The translations under genes were made by a program, and so were the position numbers. From contig JANQPD010000066.1 of NCBI GenBank assembly GCA_028285465.1, forward strand, positions 1 through 34,871: a stretch of DNA of 34,871 nt. Reading direction: 5' to 3'. Positions 15,046 to 23,107 of this stretch are shown here, one piece after another. Numbering within the stretch: position 1 is the first letter of the stretch; every line of letters starts with the position of its first letter. This stretch comes from Owenweeksia sp. Lineage in GTDB: Bacteria > Bacteroidota > Bacteroidia > Flavobacteriales > Schleiferiaceae. The notes beneath the pieces are model-generated. The model was given only the letters and a program-made list of their open reading frames with translations. It ran no database searches and was not told the origin of the DNA.

Positions 15046-16577
15046 CAGGGTAGCCTTTCCAGTGCCAGTTCCATACGGGCACAGGTTTCCTGTTTGCCCA
15101 AAATGGCACAAATGTCAAACATGCTGGGTCCCATGCCCTTGCCGGTTACCGCCAATCGAAAGCCCGGCCCTACTTTGCCAAAGCCTACGCCCTGCTCTCC
15201 CAGGTACGCTTTAAATACCTTTTCCACATCCTCTGCTTCAAAGTAAGAAAGCGTTTCAAAACGGGTTTTTAAGCTTACTACATGCTGACGCGCCTCGGGA
15301 TTCCATTTTTTCTGTACGGTTTTTTCATCGTACACGGCAGGCCGGGCAAATAAGTAGGCGCCTTCGTTTAGTATATCCTGTACGAAATAAGCACGTTCCT
15401 TCACCAGGGCCACTACCTTTTCTACAAAAGCTTTCCCGGTATGGTGTTGCTGTTGCTCAAGCGTAGGAAGCAAGTGTTCTGCCAGCTCAGCATCGGGTTT
15501 ACGCCTCAGGTATTGCTGGTTGTACCATTTTGTTTTTTCATGGTCGTATTTAGCGCCCGCCTTGTTCACCCTTTCCAGGGTAAAGGCTTCTATAAGTTCC
15601 TGCATGCTAAACAGTTCTTGTTCGGTCCCGGGATTCCAACCCAAAAAGGCAAGCATGTTGATAAAGGCCTCTGCAAAATACCCTTGTTCGCGGTAGCCGG
15701 ATGCTATTTCCTGTGTTTCAGGGTTTACCCATTGCAGCGGAAAAACCGGGAACCCCAGGCGGTCTCCATCGCGTTTGCTGAGCTTTCCGTGGCCATCCGG
15801 TTTGAGCAAAAGAGGGAGGTGTGCAAACTCGGGCATGCTGTCCTCCCAACCCAGGTAACGGTACAACAGCACGTGTAGGGGAGCCGAGGGCAACCATTCT
15901 TCTCCGCGGATCACATGCGATATGTCCATCAGGTGATCGTCCACAATATTGGCCAGGTGGTAAGTGGGCATGCCGTCAGATTTAAACAGCACCTTATCGT
16001 CCATATTATTGGTATTCACGGAAACCCAGCCCCGGATATGATCGTGAAACTTGACTTCCTCGTTGCGGTTTAGCTTTACGCGTATCACGTAGGGCGCCCC
16101 TTCCGCTAATTTCCTTTCTACTTCTCCCTGAGACAAGGTCAAAGAGTTTTTCATACTGCCGCGCGTCACGTGGTTGTACTGCCAGTTGGCGGTACCTGCG
16201 GCCTTAGCCATAGCCCGCATGCGATCCAGGTCTTCGGCTGTGTCAAAAGCATAATACGCATGTCCGCTTTCCAGGAGTTGCTCGGCAAACTGGCGGTACA
16301 TTCCTTTGCGTTCGCTCTGTTTGTACGGGCCGTAATTGCCCCCAACAGAAAAACCTTCGTCCGGGGCTATTTTGCACCATTTTAAAGATTCTACGATATA
16401 GGCTTCTGCCCCGGGAACATAGCGGGTTTGATCGGTATCTTCAATGCGCAGAATAAACGAACCCCCATGTTTTTTGGCAAAGAGGTAATTGTATAAAGCG
16501 GTGCGCACCCCACCCATGTGCAAGGGCCCGGTGGGGCTGGGGGCAAACCTTACGCGTACGGGTCTGTTCACTTCCAT
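15045..16577 (-). CDS. gltX: Glutamyl-tRNA synthetase
   Basis: A 510-aa class I aminoacyl-tRNA synthetase charging tRNA-Glu. The HIGH-type motif is in FAPSPTGPLHMGGVRTALYN (about residues 11-30), and the KMSKS-type motif is GHGKLSKRDGDRLGFP. Further conserved parts are FILRIEDTDQTR, IRGEEWLPSAPLHVLLY and EFAHLPLLLKPDG. The C-terminal helical anticodon-binding domain is complete. The last codons and the stop overlap the folB start. A perfect Bacteroidota -7 element lies about 20 nt before its ATG, in the region shared with the divergent DUF4175 gene. A GltX paralogue for tRNA-Gln cannot be excluded from sequence, but the single form is expected. Confidence 0.97.
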   Translation of the reverse strand: MEVNRPVRVRFAPSPTGPLHMGGVRTALYNYLFAKKHGGSFILRIEDTDQTRYVPGAEAYIVESLKWCKIAPDEGFSVGGNYGPYKQSERKGMYRQFAEQLLESGHAYYAFDTAEDLDRMRAMAKAAGTANWQYNHVTRGSMKNSLTLSQGEVERKLAEGAPYVIRVKLNRNEEVKFHDHIRGWVSVNTNNMDDKVLFKSDGMPTYHLANIVDDHLMDISHVIRGEEWLPSAPLHVLLYRYLGWEDSMPEFAHLPLLLKPDGHGKLSKRDGDRLGFPVFPLQWVNPETQEIASGYREQGYFAEAFINMLAFLGWNPGTEQELFSMQELIEAFTLERVNKAGAKYDHEKTKWYNQQYLRRKPDAELAEHLLPTLEQQQHHTGKAFVEKVVALVKERAYFVQDILNEGAYLFARPAVYDEKTVQKKWNPEARQHVVSLKTRFETLSYFEAEDVEKVFKAYLGEQGVGFGKVGPGFRLAVTGKGMGPSMFDICAILGKQETCARMELALERLP

Positions 16578-16597
16578 CTATCACAAAATTTGGGGCG

Positions 16598-16605
16598 CAA
16601 AGATA
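16598..16605 (-). promoter_or_regulatory. Predicted -7 promoter element of gltX-folB
   Basis: TATCTTTG on the minus strand, a perfect TAnnTTTG match, about 20 nt before the gltX ATG. No clear -33 TTG at standard spacing. Confidence 0.5.
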
Positions 16606-16621
16606 TGTGTTATAAGCTTCG

Positions 16622-16629
16622 TACTTTTG
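16622..16629 (+). promoter_or_regulatory. Predicted -7 promoter element of the DUF4175-ybeY-mnmG unit
   Basis: TACTTTTG on the plus strand, a perfect TAnnTTTG match, 44 nt before the ATG at 16673. It lies 16 nt from the oppositely oriented gltX element, so the two promoters are back to back. Confidence 0.5.
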
Positions 16630-16672
16630 GAAATGCAATTAAGAATGCGGTATGCCGTTGATTGCTTAAACA

Positions 16673-19600
16673 ATGAAACATATACCTGACGACATCAAGC
16701 GTAAGCTGGACGCTTTTCTAAGGCGTTATTACGCACTGAAGCTCCTTAAAGGATTGATCCTGGGCTTAGGGCTCACCGGCCTTTATTTCTTATTGGTCAG
16801 TGGGTTGGAGTACCTGCTGCATATGGGGCAAACTGCCCGAATGGTGCTGTTTTATAGTTTTTGGGGCCTGGGCGTTTCCGTGTTTGTGGTGTACGTGGCA
16901 TGGCCTGTCCTGCAGCTTTTGCGCCTGGGAAAAACCATGAACTACCAGGAAGCTTCAAAGCTTATAGGGGCATACTTCCCGGAGATTGACGACAAGCTGT
17001 TAAACCTTATACAGTTGGAAAGGGGCGCAAGCGAAAATGCCTTGATCCTGGCGAGTATAGACCAACGCAGCAGGCAGCTTAGCCCATTTAATTTTTCCCA
17101 GGCACTGGACCTGGGCAGGGCTTTGCGTTTCTGGCCGCTACTTGCGCTGCCTGTGGTTATTGTATTGCTGCTATCGCTTAGCGGAAAAGTTTCTCAATTG
17201 GGGGAGGCCAGTACACGGGTTTTGCGTTATGGTGAAGATTTCAAGCCGGCTTTTCCTTTCAGAATACACTTTTTATCCGCGCTGGAATCGGAAAGAGGAA
17301 CAAACCACACCCTGGCGGTGCAGTTTGAAGGGGAGGCTATACCTAAAGAAATGCTCATGGAGAGCAATGGAAAAACGATCCGCCTGGTCAACCGTGGCCA
17401 GGGGCGTTTTGAGCATGTTTTCAGCCAGCTTACACGCGACCAGCAAATGCATTTTTTATACAGCGGCCTGAGCTCGGGGCAATATACCCTGGAGGTAAAA
17501 GATGTTCCGCAACTAAAGGATTTTATTGTGGAGGTTGTTCCTCCAAGCTACACAGGGCTTAAGAGCAAAGTGCAGCCCGTTGAAAACGTATTGCAGGTGC
17601 CTGAGGGGAGCGACATGCGGTTTGTTGCAAAAGCTGCCTTTACCGAGAGGCTGCATTTCCAGTTTTCGGAGGATTCTGCAGGACTATTTGAACAGGATAC
17701 GCAAACCAAGACCCTTGTTTTTAGTTTGAACAAACTACAAAGCGCGGTAAACTATTTTATTAAGGGGGAAGCGGAGGCAGGTACCAAGAACCTTTCCCCG
17801 CAAAACAGCGTGGAAATACAAAAGGACGACTTTCCCGGGATTTCTGCAGAATGGCAGCGGGACAGTGTAGACCTGAATCTTTTGTACTATCGTTTTGAAG
17901 CAGAGGACGATTACGGGATAAACCAGGTTTTCCTTATTGTGGAGCAGGAAGGAAAGATCCTGTATAGAGAGAAGATGGCCACCGAAGGCAGCCAGCGGGC
18001 GAAAGGAGGGTACGGCCTGCTAAACCTTGGTAATAAAGTAAACCAGACCGCTTTCGCGGAAGTTTACCTGCGGGTGTACGACAACGATGGAGTAAACGGG
18101 AGCAAGAGTACCCGTAGCAATGGATACGAAACACAATTGTTGGATAAGCAGGACTACCAGTTGTTCCTCAAAGCGCAGTTGAGCGAGGCAGGTGCGGAGA
18201 GGAGCAAGCTGAACGAGCGCTTTAAGAAACAAGATGCACGCTTGTCGGAACAATTAAAGAAGATCAAAAAAGGAGAATACGACTGGAAGGAGAAAAAAGA
18301 GCTGGATGAGTTGTTAAAAGAACAGGAGAAATTGCTTGAGAAGAAAAAAGAACTCGAGGAAAAGCAGGAAGAACTCCGAAAACAAAAACAAGAGGAGCTT
18401 CCGGAAGATATACGGGACAAGCAAAAGGAAGAAGAGCTGCAAAAGTTAGTGGATGAAATACAGAAGCTGAAGGACAAACTGGGTATAGAAGAGTTGCAGA
18501 AAAAGCTGGAGAAGCTAAAAGAGCTTACGGAGCAGACAAGCCGGCAAGAGCAACGCCAACAGGAGCTGGAGAAACAACTGGAATCCGAAAGAGCTATTTT
18601 GGAAACCATAGATAAGTTACAGGAACTTTCAAAAAAAGAAGAAAAGCTGAGCAAGGAAGAGGCAGGGACGGAGGAGGAGCGGGCAGCGAAGAAAGCCGCT
18701 CAAAAGGAGTTGCAGGAACAGTTTGAAGAAGCAAAGCAAGAGGTAGAGAAGCAAATGGAAGAAAACCAGCGCTTTGGGGATGCGGCAGAAAAAGAGCAGG
18801 TAGAGCAGAAGAAAGAACAGGCTGCGCAGGACATGCAGAAGGCAGGAGATAGTAAAGACAGCGGAAAGCAGCAAAAAGCCCAGCAAAAGGCTTCTGAGAG
18901 CCTCCAGGAAATGGCAAAGGGACTACAGGATGCCTTTATGGCCATGCAGGCGCAAAGTGACGCTGAAGACGCAGAAATGCTGCGCCGGATACTGGAGAAT
19001 GTAGAAAAACTAAGCTTTGGCAGTGAAGCGGTGCTTAGCCGGACCCAGCAAATACAAAAGGACGACCCTTTAGTGCGGAAATTACTCCTGGAACAAAACC
19101 GCCTGGTTACTGGCACAAAGGTGATCAAGGACAGCCTTACGGCTTTGGCAAACCGCAATCCAAAAATTAAGCAAAAGGTGTTTGAGGAGCTGGCCAGCAT
19201 CGAGCGTAACCAGGAGAAGAGTCTTACGGAGATGCAGAATGTAAAATTAGCAGCTTCTGCCGGTCACCAGCAATATGTGATGTTGGCAGCAAATAACCTG
19301 GCCCTGATGCTTGATGCCAGCTTGCAGAATATGATGCAGCAAATGGCGAATAAAAAGCCAGGGCAGCAGAATTGCCAGAAACCAGGTGGCAGTAAACCCA
19401 ATAAGGCCGGTCTCGCAAAGATGCAGGGAGAGCTTGCCAAGCAGATGCAACAACGCATGAAGGGCAAGCAAAAAGGAAAAGATGGGAAGAATGGTGAAGA
19501 GGGTGAACAGGGCGACCCGGGAGAATTGGCAAGGATCATTAGCCAGCAGGAGCAGTTGAGACAAGCGTATCAGCAGCAAAAAGAAGGCAAGGAAGGCAAA

Positions 19601-19894
19601 GGTGCCGGAGATGAACTAACGGATAAGTTGCTGGAAGAAGTAGAAAAAGACTTGTATAACGACAACATTACGCAAGAGACCCTGGAAAGAGTAAAAGAAA
19701 TTGAAAGCAGGCTGTTGGAGGATGAGCGTGCCGAAAGAAAACAGGAGATGGATGAACAAAGGCAAGCGGAAACGGGGACAAAGTTAGACCAGGAGAAAAC
19801 CCGCACTTTGGAGTTTTTAAAAAGGAAAGCAAAGACCCGTGAGGCGTTGCTTTATGAAGAACTGATGCTTAACAATCAGTACAAGACAAAGTAA
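16673..19894 (+). CDS. DUF4175 family membrane-anchored coiled-coil protein
   Basis: A 1073-aa protein of the Bacteroidota family DUF4175, function unknown. Three hydrophobic segments at about residues 24-47, 56-82 and 151-170 anchor the N-terminus. Residues about 200-500 form a beta-rich region with several aromatic and proline-rich turns (VEVVPPSYTGLKSK). From about 505 to the end the protein is an extremely charged coiled coil rich in K, E and Q, broken by a G/N/Q/K-rich stretch around 890-960. The start is a clean ATG after a perfect promoter element. The stop overlaps the ybeY ATG as TAATG, so ybeY expression is coupled to it. It is likely an envelope-spanning scaffold, but that is inference. 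Confidence 0.87.
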   Translation: MKHIPDDIKRKLDAFLRRYYALKLLKGLILGLGLTGLYFLLVSGLEYLLHMGQTARMVLFYSFWGLGVSVFVVYVAWPVLQLLRLGKTMNYQEASKLIGAYFPEIDDKLLNLIQLERGASENALILASIDQRSRQLSPFNFSQALDLGRALRFWPLLALPVVIVLLLSLSGKVSQLGEASTRVLRYGEDFKPAFPFRIHFLSALESERGTNHTLAVQFEGEAIPKEMLMESNGKTIRLVNRGQGRFEHVFSQLTRDQQMHFLYSGLSSGQYTLEVKDVPQLKDFIVEVVPPSYTGLKSKVQPVENVLQVPEGSDMRFVAKAAFTERLHFQFSEDSAGLFEQDTQTKTLVFSLNKLQSAVNYFIKGEAEAGTKNLSPQNSVEIQKDDFPGISAEWQRDSVDLNLLYYRFEAEDDYGINQVFLIVEQEGKILYREKMATEGSQRAKGGYGLLNLGNKVNQTAFAEVYLRVYDNDGVNGSKSTRSNGYETQLLDKQDYQLFLKAQLSEAGAERSKLNERFKKQDARLSEQLKKIKKGEYDWKEKKELDELLKEQEKLLEKKKELEEKQEELRKQKQEELPEDIRDKQKEEELQKLVDEIQKLKDKLGIEELQKKLEKLKELTEQTSRQEQRQQELEKQLESERAILETIDKLQELSKKEEKLSKEEAGTEEERAAKKAAQKELQEQFEEAKQEVEKQMEENQRFGDAAEKEQVEQKKEQAAQDMQKAGDSKDSGKQQKAQQKASESLQEMAKGLQDAFMAMQAQSDAEDAEMLRRILENVEKLSFGSEAVLSRTQQIQKDDPLVRKLLLEQNRLVTGTKVIKDSLTALANRNPKIKQKVFEELASIERNQEKSLTEMQNVKLAASAGHQQYVMLAANNLALMLDASLQNMMQQMANKKPGQQNCQKPGGSKPNKAGLAKMQGELAKQMQQRMKGKQKGKDGKNGEEGEQGDPGELARIISQQEQLRQAYQQQKEGKEGKGAGDELTDKLLEEVEKDLYNDNITQETLERVKEIESRLLEDERAERKQEMDEQRQAETGTKLDQEKTRTLEFLKRKAKTREALLYEELMLNNQYKTK

Positions 19895-20331
19895 TGGGGA
19901 GCATTTCATTCGAAGATCTTCCGGCCCCACTTTCCGAAGAAGACCTTAGTGCTTGGTTAACCGAAGTAGCCCGTATACACAATAAGCGCATAGGCACGCT
20001 TTCCTATTCTTTTGTTGACGATACACGTATCCTGGAAATAAACAAAACCTTTCTCCGGCATGATTACTATACAGACATTATAACCTTTGATTATGTAAAA
20101 AGGGGGGTGCTGAATGGGGAGATTTTCATAAGCCTGGATACCGTAAAGAGCAACGCAAGCAAATTGAGCATCAAGGTAGAAGAAGAGTTGATGCGGGTAA
20201 TGGCGCATGGGATACTACACTTGATTGGGTTTGAGGACAAATCCGCTGATCAACAGGAGGTTATGCGTGAAAAAGAGAATTTTTCCTTACTTTTGCGCTC
20301 CGAAAAATTGAAGCGATTAAGTTTCACGTGA
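19894..20331 (+). CDS. ybeY: rRNA maturation RNase YbeY
   Basis: A 145-aa metal-dependent endoribonuclease that matures the 16S rRNA 3' end and takes part in ribosome quality control. The fold signature is [20 protein letters not shown], followed by the metal site [15 protein letters not shown]. Here the first two ligands are H105 and H109, and the third family position is D115 rather than the usual His. The C-terminal VMREKE helix is also typical. Start and stop: the ATG overlaps the DUF4175 stop, and the final codons Ser-Phe-Thr plus TGA lie inside a 14-bp parS-type palindrome (20321-20334). Expression is likely coupled to DUF4175 and then mnmG. Confidence 0.92.
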   Translation: MGSISFEDLPAPLSEEDLSAWLTEVARIHNKRIGTLSYSFVDDTRILEINKTFLRHDYYTDIITFDYVKRGVLNGEIFISLDTVKSNASKLSIKVEEELMRVMAHGILHLIGFEDKSADQQEVMREKENFSLLLRSEKLKRLSFT

Positions 20332-20334
20332 AAC
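20321..20334. other. parS-type ParB-binding palindrome, copy 1
   Basis: GTTTCACGTGAAAC is an exact inverted repeat and is the core of the bacterial parS consensus TGTTTCACGTGAAACA; here the flanking bases are A and G. It spans the last codons and stop of ybeY, 7 bp before the mnmG start. Known role: ParB (Spo0J) binds such sites to segregate origins and load SMC. Recognition here is by sequence match only. Confidence 0.85.
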
Positions 20335-20341
20335 GTTTGAT

Positions 20342-22201
20342 ATGAAGTACGATGTAATTGTAGTTGGAGGTGGTCATGCGGGTTGCGAGGCAGCAGCAGC
20401 GGCAGCGCGTTTAGGTAGCAAAACCTTGCTCGTTACCATGAATTTGCAAACGATTGGCCAAATGTCATGCAATCCGGCCGTAGGCGGGGTGGCTAAAGGG
20501 CAGATCGTAAGAGAGATTGATGCCCTTGGTGGTTTAATGGGCATCGTATCGGATAAAACAGCAATACAGTTTCGTATGCTGAACAGGAGTAAGGGTCCGG
20601 CCATGTGGTCCCCGCGTGTTCAGTCTGACCGTATGCGGTTTGCGGAAGAGTGGCGCATGCAACTGGAGCAAATCTCTAACCTGGATTTTTATCAGGATAT
20701 GGTGGTGGATCTTTTGGTGCAGGAGGATAAAGTGGAAGGAGTGAAAACAGGGATTGGCGCTGTGTTTTACGCAGACGCGGTGATCCTGACAAATGGTACT
20801 TTCCTAAATGGCTTGATCCACATCGGTGAGAAACAGTTTGGAGGAGGCAGGGCAGGAGAAAGAGGCTCAGTGGGGATAACCGAAGCCCTCACGAAACTAG
20901 GCTTTGAGTCGGGCCGTATGAAAACGGGCACACCTCCCAGGGTAGATGCGCGCTCATTGGACTACTCACGCATGGAAGAGCAAAAAGGAGATGAAGAAGT
21001 TGGGGGCTTTTCTTTTATGGAAACAGAAAAGACCCGTGAGCAATTGAGCTGCCACATCACCTACACCAGCCCGGAAGTGCATGAGCTCTTGAAGAAGGGT
21101 TTTGACAGGAGTCCGATGTATAACGGGCAGATCAAGTCTTCCGGCCCCCGGTACTGCCCGAGTATAGAAGATAAAATTGTACGCTTCTCCGATAAAGACC
21201 GCCATCAGATCTTTGTGGAGCCTGAGGGTAGAAATACCGTAGAGGTGTATGTAAATGGTTTTAGCACCAGTTTGCCGGCCGAAGTGCAGTTGGAGGCTCT
21301 GAAGAAGATACAAGGCTTTGAACAGGCTAAGATCTTTCGTCCGGGCTATGCTATAGAATACGATTATTTTCCACCCACACAACTAAAGAAAACACTGGAG
21401 ACCAAATTGGTGAGCGGCTTGTACTTTGCCGGACAGATCAATGGAACAACGGGATATGAAGAGGCGGCCTGCCAAGGGTTGATGGCGGCTATCAATGCGC
21501 ATAATGCCTTGAATGGTGAGGAGGCTTTTGTGTTAGGCAGAGATGAGGCGTATATAGGCGTGTTGATTGATGACCTGGTTACCAAAGGCACCGAGGAGCC
21601 ATACAGGATGTTCACCAGCCGGGCGGAATACCGGATCTTATTGAGGCAAGACAATGCAGATGAGCGATTGACGCCTTTGGGATATGCCCTGGGTTTAGCA
21701 GGAGCCGAACGCATGGAACGCCTGCATAAGAAGCGGCAAAAAGTGAAAGAGGTTCAGGAGTATGTAAAGAGAGAAAGTGTATCTAAAGAGCGTCTGAATG
21801 CTGTTTTGGAGGAGGCTCGTTCAGCACCTGTCCAGCAGAAAATGAAGTTGGGAACGATTTTGTCGAGGCCGGAAGTGCGTATAACGCATTTAATGCGGTA
21901 TGAGCCTTTTGCCAATTTTGTGCTGGATCAAAAGATAGGGGAAGAGGAGTTGGAGCAGGTAGAAATACAGGAGAAATATGCGGGCTACATGCAAAAAGAG
22001 AAAGAAAATGCCGCTAAGATCGCGAACCTGGAAGGTTTGATGCTGCCCGAAAACCTGGACTATCAGAACATACAGAGCTTGAGTTATGAAGCAAGAGAAA
22101 AACTCCTGAGAATTAAGCCAGGTTCTATTGCACAAGCGAAGAGAATTAGCGGGGTAAGCCCTTCGGACATCAGTGTGCTTTTGGTATACATGGGAAGATA
22201 A
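20342..22201 (+). CDS. mnmG: tRNA uridine-5-carboxymethylaminomethyl modification enzyme MnmG
   Basis: A 619-aa FAD- and NADH-dependent enzyme that, with MnmE, makes the cmnm5U34 modification in tRNAs. It starts with the FAD-binding motif [19 protein letters not shown]. It then has the highly conserved [32 protein letters not shown], the segment [20 protein letters not shown], and the C-terminal MnmE-binding helical part ([34 protein letters not shown]). The length is full. It is the third gene of the DUF4175-ybeY-mnmG unit, 10 nt after ybeY, and is bracketed by two parS-type palindromes. Confidence 0.98.
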   Translation: MKYDVIVVGGGHAGCEAAAAAARLGSKTLLVTMNLQTIGQMSCNPAVGGVAKGQIVREIDALGGLMGIVSDKTAIQFRMLNRSKGPAMWSPRVQSDRMRFAEEWRMQLEQISNLDFYQDMVVDLLVQEDKVEGVKTGIGAVFYADAVILTNGTFLNGLIHIGEKQFGGGRAGERGSVGITEALTKLGFESGRMKTGTPPRVDARSLDYSRMEEQKGDEEVGGFSFMETEKTREQLSCHITYTSPEVHELLKKGFDRSPMYNGQIKSSGPRYCPSIEDKIVRFSDKDRHQIFVEPEGRNTVEVYVNGFSTSLPAEVQLEALKKIQGFEQAKIFRPGYAIEYDYFPPTQLKKTLETKLVSGLYFAGQINGTTGYEEAACQGLMAAINAHNALNGEEAFVLGRDEAYIGVLIDDLVTKGTEEPYRMFTSRAEYRILLRQDNADERLTPLGYALGLAGAERMERLHKKRQKVKEVQEYVKRESVSKERLNAVLEEARSAPVQQKMKLGTILSRPEVRITHLMRYEPFANFVLDQKIGEEELEQVEIQEKYAGYMQKEKENAAKIANLEGLMLPENLDYQNIQSLSYEAREKLLRIKPGSIAQAKRISGVSPSDISVLLVYMGR

Positions 22202-22210
22202 AAACAGATC

Positions 22211-22224
22211 GTTTCACGTGAAAC
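22211..22224. other. parS-type ParB-binding palindrome, copy 2
   Basis: GTTTCACGTGAAAC again as an exact inverted repeat, with C and A flanking, so it matches 15 of the 16 bases of TGTTTCACGTGAAACA. It lies in the 27-nt gap between mnmG and the methyltransferase gene, 1,890 bp from copy 1. Confidence 0.9.
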
Positions 22225-22228
22225 ACTT

Positions 22229-23107
22229 ATGATAGAAGTAAAAGAATGCCCCGTTTGTGGGGCGAATCATTTTTCTAAGGTATTTAACGCCCCCTTTTTC
22301 AGAGGTGCGCACGAAGAGTTTTCTGTTAAAGAATGTACAAACTGCGGATTCTGGCTAACTTCTCCAAGGCCCGAAGATGAGGCATTGGGCGGGTATTACG
22401 AGCAAGAAAACTACGTGAGTCATTCGGACGACTCCAAAAGTTTGTTTGATCAGGCCTACAAAATAGTGCGTAGCTATGCGTTGACAAGCAAAAAGGATTT
22501 GGTGAGCCGTTTGACGGGCAAGGGTGCTAAAGTGCTGGATTACGGGGCGGGAGGAGGAGCCTTTGTAAAAAAGCTTAAAGAAGCAGGCTTTGACGCCTCT
22601 GGCGTAGAACCATCCGAAGTAGCCCGTGAAAATGCTCTGAAGCAGCACGGCATAAGCTTGCTTCCCCCGGAAAGCTGGAGTGCAGAGTTGGCAGGCTTTG
22701 ATGCCATTACGCTATGGCATGTTTTGGAGCATTTGCCGGACCTTAACGGGCATGTGGAGAAATTCAAAAAAGCACTAAAGCCCGGAGGCGTGTTGATCAT
22801 AGCGGTGCCCAACCACGAGAGTTACGATGCGCGGTATTATGCCCAAAACTGGGCAGCTATGGATGTACCTTTGCATTTATGGCATTTCAAGAAACGGAAT
22901 ATAGAAGCTTTGGCAAAGAAGCACGGGCTGTTGTTAAAGGAGATCGTAAACATGCCCTTTGATAGTTTTTACGTTAGCCTTTTAAGCGAAAAGGTAAAAG
23001 GCAGCGGCAATCCGTTGAATGCGGTGTGGAGGGGCCTTTTAAGCAATATGAAAGCGGGTAAGGACAACGCCAGTAGCCTGATTTATGTCCTCGAAAACAA
23101 AGCCTAG
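22229..23107 (+). CDS. Class I SAM-dependent methyltransferase with N-terminal zinc-ribbon-like motif
   Basis: A 292-aa methyltransferase. The N-terminus has two CxxC pairs, C7/C10 (KECPVCGAN) and C36/C39 (KECTNCGFW), likely one zinc site. The SAM-binding domain follows, with motif I VLDYGAGGGAFVKKLKEAGF, the acidic residue in GVEPSE, and FDAITLWHVLEHLPDLNG, then GGVLIIAVPNHESYDARYY. This architecture resembles Methyltransf_23-type enzymes that act on sugars or other small molecules or nucleic acids; the substrate is not known. It is 27 nt after mnmG, with a parS-type palindrome between them. Its TAG stop is shared with the convergent holB stop through the sequence CTAG. Confidence 0.85.
   Translation: MIEVKECPVCGANHFSKVFNAPFFRGAHEEFSVKECTNCGFWLTSPRPEDEALGGYYEQENYVSHSDDSKSLFDQAYKIVRSYALTSKKDLVSRLTGKGAKVLDYGAGGGAFVKKLKEAGFDASGVEPSEVARENALKQHGISLLPPESWSAELAGFDAITLWHVLEHLPDLNGHVEKFKKALKPGGVLIIAVPNHESYDARYYAQNWAAMDVPLHLWHFKKRNIEALAKKHGLLLKEIVNMPFDSFYVSLLSEKVKGSGNPLNAVWRGLLSNMKAGKDNASSLIYVLENKA

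Noticed and set aside
18154..19806. Several serine-, phenylalanine- and cysteine-rich minus-strand frames
   Set aside because: They are the complement of the lysine/glutamate/glutamine-rich coiled coil of the DUF4175 gene and are composition artefacts.
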